From NCBI GenBank assembly GCA_964622455.1, contig CAZUQP010000003.1, positions 1 through 30,339 on the forward strand: a stretch of 30,339 bases of DNA, written 5' to 3'. How positions within the stretch are numbered: position 1 is the stretch's first letter; every line of letters begins with the position of its first letter. The position numbers were made by a program, and so were the translations under genes. Below the pieces are notes generated by a model that saw only the letters and a program-made list of their open reading frames with translations, was not told where the DNA came from and did no database searches. Source of the DNA: CAZUQP01 sp964622455. GTDB lineage: Bacteria; Pseudomonadota; Gammaproteobacteria; DSM-16500. Below, piece by piece: positions 24,996-30,339 of the stretch.

Positions 24996-25985
24996 TTAAT
25001 CTCCGTTCACACCATATGACAAAGTAATCACCTTATTGCCCGTATCAACATTGACAACACCATCATAAGGATCAATTTTCATGATACGGCCAAAATCTTT
25101 TAATACATCCCCTTCAGCAACTGTCACAGTGTCTCCCGATTCTGATTTCAACCATGCACGGCCTGGAATAATCGCCTGAACTGTATAACCTACTTTAGGT
25201 TGAAGAGTTCTCGTGGGTTGGGCAGCACTATACATACCGCTTCCATCATTGCTCATCGCCATGGGAGAGGCAGGATTTCGCATACCCCGTAATATTTTTG
25301 TTAATTGACGAAATGCAACTTCTATAGCGCCCACCCGTGCATTCAATTCTTGAACTTGAGTACGCAGCTGATTATTTTGTATTTCTGTATCCGACATTTT
25401 TTGAGCATACTGGGTTTGTAATATGTTCATCATCGCCGTATTTTGTTGCTCTAAGGTTGCAATTCTATCGAGCACATTTTTATTTTGTATCGTTGTATCA
25501 GGCGGCAAAAACGCTGCTCTTTGCGGAGCCGATACAGTCGCAGCTGCTGTGCTGCTTGCAACTATTGGAGAAGCAGCGGCAGGTAAAATCTGATTCACCA
25601 CTGGCGGGGCGGCTGGTGCTGGCTGTGTTTGGGCTGGTTGAGTAACAGGTGGTACGGGTATCGCAACATTTTGAGCGGGAGATTTAACGGGCGCCGGAAC
25701 TGATGCAGTTGTTTGCGGGGCAAAATCTGTCGCGACAGGTGCTGATGCCGGTACAACTAATTTATATACGATTCCAAGTAAGGCAGTAAAAACAACTAAA
25801 CCAATAATAATTCGGCGATGCTGCTTAAGTTTATTGGCTAAATTTTCTTTAGACGCAGCAGCGGCAACCGGTGCTTCTTTGACAGAAACATCGGCATCCA
25901 TCTCGTAATTGGCTTGTTCATCAGAAAAGTGATATTCACTCTCCTCATGGCCTTCATACTTATCGTCATAGCGCTCATTTACCAT
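24996..25985 (-). CDS. icmG: Dot/Icm inner-membrane protein IcmG (DotF)
   Basis: DotF is a bitopic inner-membrane protein that associates with the DotC-D-F-G-H core. From the ATG at 25985 (329 aa) there is an acidic cytoplasmic part (1-50), a basic patch KLKQHRR, and a membrane segment (IIIGLVVFTALLGIVYKLVV, about 61-80). A Pro/Ala-rich spacer (about 82-160), a coiled coil (about 165-225, DRIATLEQQN to VAFRQLTKI) and a C-terminal beta-rich domain (GYTVQAIIPGRAWLKSESGD) follow. This layout is that of DotF. GGAGGGGCGGGA precedes ATG 25985; an upstream GTG at 26009 is less likely. Confidence 0.92.
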   Translation of the reverse strand: MVNERYDDKYEGHEESEYHFSDEQANYEMDADVSVKEAPVAAAASKENLANKLKQHRRIIIGLVVFTALLGIVYKLVVPASAPVATDFAPQTTASVPAPVKSPAQNVAIPVPPVTQPAQTQPAPAAPPVVNQILPAAASPIVASSTAAATVSAPQRAAFLPPDTTIQNKNVLDRIATLEQQNTAMMNILQTQYAQKMSDTEIQNNQLRTQVQELNARVGAIEVAFRQLTKILRGMRNPASPMAMSNDGSGMYSAAQPTRTLQPKVGYTVQAIIPGRAWLKSESGDTVTVAEGDVLKDFGRIMKIDPYDGVVNVDTGNKVITLSYGVNGD

Positions 25986-26065
25986 GTGTTCCCGCCCCTC
26001 CAAAACCACCTGTCGTCCTTTCCTTGGGTCTTTGAGCTATTTTTGCCGCACCTTTTAACTTAAGT

Positions 26066-26094
26066 ATAATACCGTACTCATCGCTTGCTCGGAA
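26066..26094 (-). promoter_or_regulatory. Possible internal promoter ahead of icmG
   Basis: The icmE-icmG gap (26010-26160) holds no gene. On the minus strand a -10-like TATTAT (26066-26071) and a weak TTCCGA (26089-26094) are 17 bases apart. The gap size in a dense operon makes an internal promoter plausible, but the -35 matches only in half. Confidence 0.3.
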
Positions 26095-26160
26095 ATGAAG
26101 AAAAAGTTCCACCCGCTATTGTTTCTCAATTTATGCTCATCGTCCAGAAATATCAATAGG

Positions 26161-28374
26161 TTATGTAACATCTGCCATAAATAATATCCCTAAACCGACT
26201 CCCGCGTTCACTTTCACGGTTGTCGGGGTATTAATATTATTTTGCACCGCACTGGTAAATGTTGTGCCGACTTGACCTAATGCGACCGCAACATTATTAC
26301 CAAAACTGAGTTGCGGCCGGGTGACTGAGGTACCAAAAATACCTGTCGTACTATTTCCCGCGTTTTGCACCCCGCTCGCATAACCGGTGAGAAATGAAGA
26401 AGCAAATAATGCGCCGTAACGTTTCATATAGTGATAATCCACATCACTTGCCATAACTGTACGTGCAGTATCAGGATCAATCGCAAAAGCAGTGACACTT
26501 TTACCTTTTGCCCAATCATCACGATTCATCAAATTAAAAGTAAGACTGACTTTATCCTGTCCTTTTGCTAACGCAAGTTTGCCAAGCAAGGTGGCACCTT
26601 TAAAAGGGCCTTGCACAATCGTCACCATCACAGGTGTATCCGGGTAATCACTATCAACACCTGTATCAAGTACACCAAAAAAAATAGTGCCCGCTTTAAT
26701 GAGAGGCGGTCCGCTCGCAGTTTCAACATCTTTACTTTCTTTTCCATCACGGCCAGCTGCTTTAGTATCGCCTTCCGCTGAACCGGACTTGGCTGTCGAA
26801 GGCGGTGTTCCTGACTGATGCGCCATTTTTGGCGGCTGCCAAGCAGTTAATAAAGATTGCGCTTGACTTGCCATCGCCGTTTGCATTTGTTGAATGCGTT
26901 GTTGACGGTCATCAGTTGCTTGTTGTTGCGCTTCTGCTTGTGCTTCTGCAAATTGCGCTGCTTGACTAGGCGCCCCCGCAGGAAGTGTGGGCTGCGCTTG
27001 GACCGCCTGCTGCAATTTAGCAAATTCTGCAGTATCAGGAATTCTTGCTTCAGTCGTTGGAGCGGTTGAACTCAACGGCACACTCATCGCCGCATATTCT
27101 TGCATAAGCATGGCTGCTGTTTCTGGCGATAGCAATCCTGCTTGTACTGCGCGTTTTAATTCATTTGCATAATCATTTACTGAAGCATTATTACCTTGCA
27201 AACGCGCCAAACGTTCCGCCATTTCTTTTAATGCTTGTAATTTTTGACAACTCACCGGTAAAGGAACAGCTTGACCCCTTGGCGGTGCATTCGTTGCTTT
27301 TTTTTGTTGGTTTAAATCATTTTGGCAATCAATTGCTGCTTGTTGAATTAAACTTTCAAGTGCCGCAGCGGGGCCCAGCATATTACGTTTTGCTTTATAT
27401 TCCGCTAATAATCGAGCCGCCTCTGCGGGTGTTAATTTACCTTCGGCGACTAAACGATCAAGTGCAGCCGCATATTGATCGACAGGAACATTTTTATTTT
27501 GCATGTCAGCAAGCATAGCTGCAACATCAGGCGTAATGGCGCCTGCTTTTGCTAATTGTTTTAAACGAAAAATACCTTGCTTAGTTGCTTCACGCGCTTG
27601 CTGCTGAGTATATTGGGCTAGCAAAGCCGCTGCTGTTTCAGGTGTTATTTTACCTTCAGCAACTAAACGATTTAATTCTGCTGCATAATCGATGGGTCGA
27701 ATGCCGCTTTTTTGTAACGCTAATAATTGATTGGCGACATCTAACGGTAATTTACCTGCTTTAATCAAGCTATCCATCGTTGCTGCACTTTCATTCGTCA
27801 ACGCATTTTGATGTTGTTTTTTATACTGCTCTAATAATTGGCGCGCCTGTTCTGGTGTCAATTTTCCTGCTTTGACTAATTCATCTAACGCCGCAGCATA
27901 TTCATCGACAGGAACATTATTTTTTGCAAGCGCTAATAACATGTCTGCATCTTTTTGCGGAAGTTTTCCGCCTTTCACTAACTCGGCAATATATCCTGCG
28001 ACATCCACTTTCTCATCGCTTGGACAAAGTATCGTGCAACTTTGCTGTTCGCCAAAACCCGCCGCTTGGCCTGGAACATTCACTAAAGTAGGAACCGCAC
28101 TTCCCCCTGTCATTTGTGCTTGCTGAGAAGCTTGTACATTCGCTTGCATTAAAGCACGATAATATTCTGGAGAAAGCTGACTGCCAGGAACAGATTGTAA
28201 TCCGCCGGGAACTGAAGCAACGCGCGATCCGCCTGTTGTCGCGGGTTGACTGAAATAACGGCTAACAAAAAAGACAGCGATGGAAATTCCCATCACAATG
28301 GCAACGATTAAAAACACGCGAGATTTTGCATCGGTTTTAGAAAAAAATTTGAAGCTTGGAAATTTAATTGCCAT
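26161..28374 (-). CDS. icmE: Dot/Icm core protein IcmE (DotG), VirB10-like, with helical repeats
   Basis: DotG spans the envelope as the central channel protein. The 737-aa chain has a short cytoplasmic start, a membrane segment at about 20-38, a long periplasmic middle, and a C-terminal VirB10/TrbI-like domain (about 557-737, beginning PLIKAGTIFFGVLDTGVDSD). The middle holds helical repeats: strong copies start at 154 (VPVDEYAAALDELVKAGKLT), 225, 296 and 397, each preceded by a more diverged half-unit (123, 191, 262, about 376). The first three are exactly 71 residues apart; the last is displaced by an insert bounded by Cys350 and Cys376. Cys113 and Cys117 lie before the repeats. Its start overlaps the icmK stop by one base. 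Confidence 0.95.
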   Translation of the reverse strand: MAIKFPSFKFFSKTDAKSRVFLIVAIVMGISIAVFFVSRYFSQPATTGGSRVASVPGGLQSVPGSQLSPEYYRALMQANVQASQQAQMTGGSAVPTLVNVPGQAAGFGEQQSCTILCPSDEKVDVAGYIAELVKGGKLPQKDADMLLALAKNNVPVDEYAAALDELVKAGKLTPEQARQLLEQYKKQHQNALTNESAATMDSLIKAGKLPLDVANQLLALQKSGIRPIDYAAELNRLVAEGKITPETAAALLAQYTQQQAREATKQGIFRLKQLAKAGAITPDVAAMLADMQNKNVPVDQYAAALDRLVAEGKLTPAEAARLLAEYKAKRNMLGPAAALESLIQQAAIDCQNDLNQQKKATNAPPRGQAVPLPVSCQKLQALKEMAERLARLQGNNASVNDYANELKRAVQAGLLSPETAAMLMQEYAAMSVPLSSTAPTTEARIPDTAEFAKLQQAVQAQPTLPAGAPSQAAQFAEAQAEAQQQATDDRQQRIQQMQTAMASQAQSLLTAWQPPKMAHQSGTPPSTAKSGSAEGDTKAAGRDGKESKDVETASGPPLIKAGTIFFGVLDTGVDSDYPDTPVMVTIVQGPFKGATLLGKLALAKGQDKVSLTFNLMNRDDWAKGKSVTAFAIDPDTARTVMASDVDYHYMKRYGALFASSFLTGYASGVQNAGNSTTGIFGTSVTRPQLSFGNNVAVALGQVGTTFTSAVQNNINTPTTVKVNAGVGLGILFMADVT

Positions 28375-29450
28375 TAGAATCCCTCAATCTTTATTTCAAC
28401 CGGTTCACCGTACTGAGAGACTAAGACTGATGAACTTTTTTGTATTTCGTACGCATACATTCCATCAGGACTGACCATTCTACCGATCCAACCCGGAGAT
28501 AGAACAGTCAACCGTGTACGTAAATACATTTTGTCGCCCAATAACCAAGCAAGACAATCACCGCCTGAAACAGTTAAAGGTTTGCTGCCAGGAGGTGCCA
28601 CACCATCCAATACATTGAGTAATAATTGGTTTGCGCTATTCGGCAATCCTGTTCCCATCGGCAAATCTTTTGCGTTAGGCCCAATGCCGGCTACATGAAT
28701 ATCAGTACGATAATCAACAACACGCTGCCCGAGTACCAATCCAAGCGTTACAGGTGTTGCGAGCCCAGCTAACCTAATCACAAGATCACTGTCTCCGTAA
28801 GGAGAACTTGCTTGAATTAGTAATACATTACTTTTTCCATCCCACTGGATATTGGTCATTTTGGGATTGCCGATATCATATGATGCGACCGGCCAAGGGG
28901 ATCCCGTTGAATCCACAAAGACTAACGATGAAACATAGCCTTGTGCAAGCCGAATCGCAGGCGGTGTTGCGCCTGGTGCTAAATTAATCATGAGTGTCGA
29001 TGAAACAGGTCTTGGCGGAATAGTCGGAGGAATGGCCGCCGCCCGCTGCGATTCATCAATCAATTGCCGTAAACGCACGACTTGCTGCGGCGTCATCGGC
29101 ATATTTTGTTGGATCATTGCATTAAATGCTGCCTGCGCATCTGGACTTGGCGGATATGAAGAAGGAACTGAGTTTAATATGGCCTGTTGAGATTGACTAT
29201 AACTCAAGGGTTTTGATTTAATAATGGGGCCGCTAGGAGGCGGGGATGTAATTGTTTTAGGTTTTGCTGGGGGGCCCGCAGGAGAATTTTGGCCATTATT
29301 TTTTAGCCACGCTTGAAACTGCGCAAGATCAGATTGCACCGATGAAACAGCCGCCACCGGTTTTTGATCTGCAAAAACCACATGCCATCCACTGGATAAT
29401 AACACCAGTAAAATGCCAATTCCCTTTTGAATGATATTTTTATTATACAC
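28374..29450 (-). CDS. icmK: Dot/Icm core outer-membrane-associated protein IcmK (DotH)
   Basis: DotH is part of the outer-membrane core ring with DotC, DotD and DotG. A signal peptide is visible (GIGILLVLLSSGWHVVFA, cut likely before Asp28). A Pro/Ser-rich linker (about 55-110) and a helical stretch (MTPQQVVRLRQLIDESQRAA) lead to the beta-rich conserved part (about 150-358) with IRLAQGYVSSLVFVDSTGSP, PWPVASYDIGNP and the end YGEPVEIKIEGF. It starts at a GTG (29450), overlapping icmL by 8 bases, with AGGTAA upstream. At 358 aa it is full length. Confidence 0.94.
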   Translation of the reverse strand: MYNKNIIQKGIGILLVLLSSGWHVVFADQKPVAAVSSVQSDLAQFQAWLKNNGQNSPAGPPAKPKTITSPPPSGPIIKSKPLSYSQSQQAILNSVPSSYPPSPDAQAAFNAMIQQNMPMTPQQVVRLRQLIDESQRAAAIPPTIPPRPVSSTLMINLAPGATPPAIRLAQGYVSSLVFVDSTGSPWPVASYDIGNPKMTNIQWDGKSNVLLIQASSPYGDSDLVIRLAGLATPVTLGLVLGQRVVDYRTDIHVAGIGPNAKDLPMGTGLPNSANQLLLNVLDGVAPPGSKPLTVSGGDCLAWLLGDKMYLRTRLTVLSPGWIGRMVSPDGMYAYEIQKSSSVLVSQYGEPVEIKIEGF

Positions 29451-30108
29451 TGGTGATTACCTGATCGCCGCTTCCCTTGGTTATCTTCATATTTTCTATC
29501 GCTACTCCAGATAAATTGTTTTGCGTAGAAACTCTGACCACTAACACTTGTATCACTAATGGCAAGGTACTGCCTTTTTCAGCACTACTATAACTGAGAT
29601 TAACAGGCATTTGTATCCACCAGCCATAGATGCCTTTCAATGAATCTTCATTTAAGAGCCCTTGCGTCAAAATAAAAGGCGCGCCTGCTGGATTGGCATT
29701 GACAAAGAATTTTCCATTTGCAACGACGCTTGCATCTGCATACATCTTAAGTTGATCTAAAAAACTCTTCCAGCCATTTGTCGTAAAATAAGGTGTTGCA
29801 TTTTTGAGCTCCCGATTATAATTGACAAAATCAACCGTAAAAACAGCAGGCAAAACATCGCTCACCCACTGTATTAAATCAGGTTGTTTTAAATAAGGTT
29901 GACTAACAGCGACTAGCGGCACCATGCGAAATTCATTGCCCACAACAAATTTGACAGGTTTAGGTTTTGAAACGAGCAAATAAATAGATGTGCTTAGCAG
30001 TAACAGAATAGCACCCAATAATATGACTAACGCATAAAGCGCCTTATAAAAGCCATCCCGATAAAAATCGTCTCTTAGACGAATCAGTTTCTGCTCTTCC
30101 TCAGCCAT
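29443..30108 (-). CDS. icmL: Dot/Icm inner-membrane protein IcmL (DotI)
   Basis: DotI is a bitopic inner-membrane protein with a VirB8-like periplasmic domain, part of the DotI-DotJ complex. The N-terminal cytoplasmic part contains LRDDFYRDGFYKALYALV, followed by a membrane segment (ILLGAILLLLSTSIYLLVS, about 29-47) and a periplasmic domain with FTVDFVNYNRELKNATPYFT and GWWIQMPVNLSYSS. At 221 aa it is normal. GAGGGG lies close before the ATG at 30108. It is the first gene of the operon in this window. No icmM/dotJ or icmN/dotK is seen upstream before the edge, where Legionella carries them. Confidence 0.95.
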   Translation of the reverse strand: MAEEEQKLIRLRDDFYRDGFYKALYALVILLGAILLLLSTSIYLLVSKPKPVKFVVGNEFRMVPLVAVSQPYLKQPDLIQWVSDVLPAVFTVDFVNYNRELKNATPYFTTNGWKSFLDQLKMYADASVVANGKFFVNANPAGAPFILTQGLLNEDSLKGIYGWWIQMPVNLSYSSAEKGSTLPLVIQVLVVRVSTQNNLSGVAIENMKITKGSGDQVITSV

Positions 30109-30144
30109 GGCCCCTCATCGCTTTTAGAAAAATAAGCTCAAATG

Positions 30145-30173
30145 AGTATATAGCACACCTAAAAAATTGTATA
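30145..30173 (-). promoter_or_regulatory. Candidate promoter of the icmL-K-E-G-C-D-J-B operon
   Basis: On the minus strand, TATACA (30168-30173) and TATACT (30145-30150) are 17 bases apart, 36 bases upstream of the icmL start. Four of six -35 positions and five of six -10 positions match the sigma-70 consensus. The lack of another gene between it and the repeat supports a transcript start here. Confidence 0.45.
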
Positions 30174-30202
30174 GGCTGCTTAAAAATTCACGAATTTTGC
30201 CT

Positions 30203-30320
30203 ACGTGCCGCGACTTGTTCGCGGCATCTAGATTTTTCAAATAAATTTTGATGTTACTGAAAACACATTCGCAAAATAAAAATGTTTTAATACTCTGGAT
30301 CCCGCGGGCAAAGCCGCGGG
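30203..30320. repeat. REP-like doublet of inverted hairpin modules (copy 2), at the window end
   Basis: The left module (30203-30231) matches 4937-4965 at 27 of 29 bases; its stem TGCCGCGA/TCGCGGCA is perfect, since a G-T pair of copy 1 is a G-C pair here. The right module begins CTGGAT (30295-30300) and has stem CCCGCGG/CCGCGGG (30301-30320). The spacer between modules is 63 bases, against 14 in copy 1, so modules are conserved and the spacer is not. After it the sequence runs into G-rich bases and a T-run at the window edge. Confidence 0.75.
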
Positions 30321-30339
30321 GCGGCGGGGTTTTTTTTTT

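Overview
The window looks like the chromosome of an AT-rich gammaproteobacterium of the order Legionellales. The main evidence is a block of Dot/Icm (type IVB) secretion genes: icmH/dotU, icmF, icmB/dotO, icmJ/dotN, icmD/dotP, icmC/dotE, icmG/dotF, icmE/dotG, icmK/dotH and icmL/dotI. A Fis orthologue and a Legionella-type split type II secretion (T2SS) locus support this. I cannot name the genus; a Coxiellaceae- or Legionellaceae-like host-associated or amoeba-associated bacterium is the best reading. The last bases run into a palindromic repeat and a T-run, so the right edge may be a contig end.

Left part (1-9.5 kb): two unrecognised genes on the minus strand (a two-gene operon), then a divergent gene for a secreted protein with a phosphatidylinositol-phospholipase-C X-like domain. 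Immediately behind it is an almost gapless T2SS operon, gspG-H-I-J-K-L-M (pseudopilins plus the inner-membrane platform proteins L and M). Converging on it from the other strand is a two-gene unit of gspC and an SPOR/Sel1 lipoprotein. gspD, E, F, N and O are not in the window. Between gspI and gspJ lies a REP-like doublet of hairpins, a second version of which sits at the far right edge.

Middle part (9.5-15.8 kb) is housekeeping: hemB (minus), then on the plus strand rsmJ and dedA (overlapping), aroQ-accB-accC-prmA (close-packed), and fis with its own strong promoter and a clear rho-independent terminator.

Right part (15.8-30.3 kb) is the Dot/Icm locus. icmH-icmF run on the plus strand and meet, tail to tail with a 5-base gap, the long minus-strand operon icmL-K-E-G-C-D-J-B, which is read from the right edge inward. 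Together these encode the envelope-spanning core (DotH, DotG, DotF), inner-membrane parts (DotI, DotE, DotP), the stabilising pair IcmH/IcmF, the VirB4-like ATPase DotO, and DotN, which belongs to the coupling complex. 

The most interesting points are: a secreted PLC-like protein in the place directly before gspG, with a PmrA-box-like tandem repeat in its promoter; a SPOR/Sel1 lipoprotein paired with gspC; four 71-residue-spaced helical repeats in DotG; the REP-like doublet that extends the gspJ reading frame; and dyad symmetries over the fis promoter and upstream of the unknown operon. I found no CRISPR array, tRNA, rRNA or transposase. I did not find a convincing wholly new system; the unknown two-gene operon and the secretion-linked accessory genes are the best candidates for new biology.
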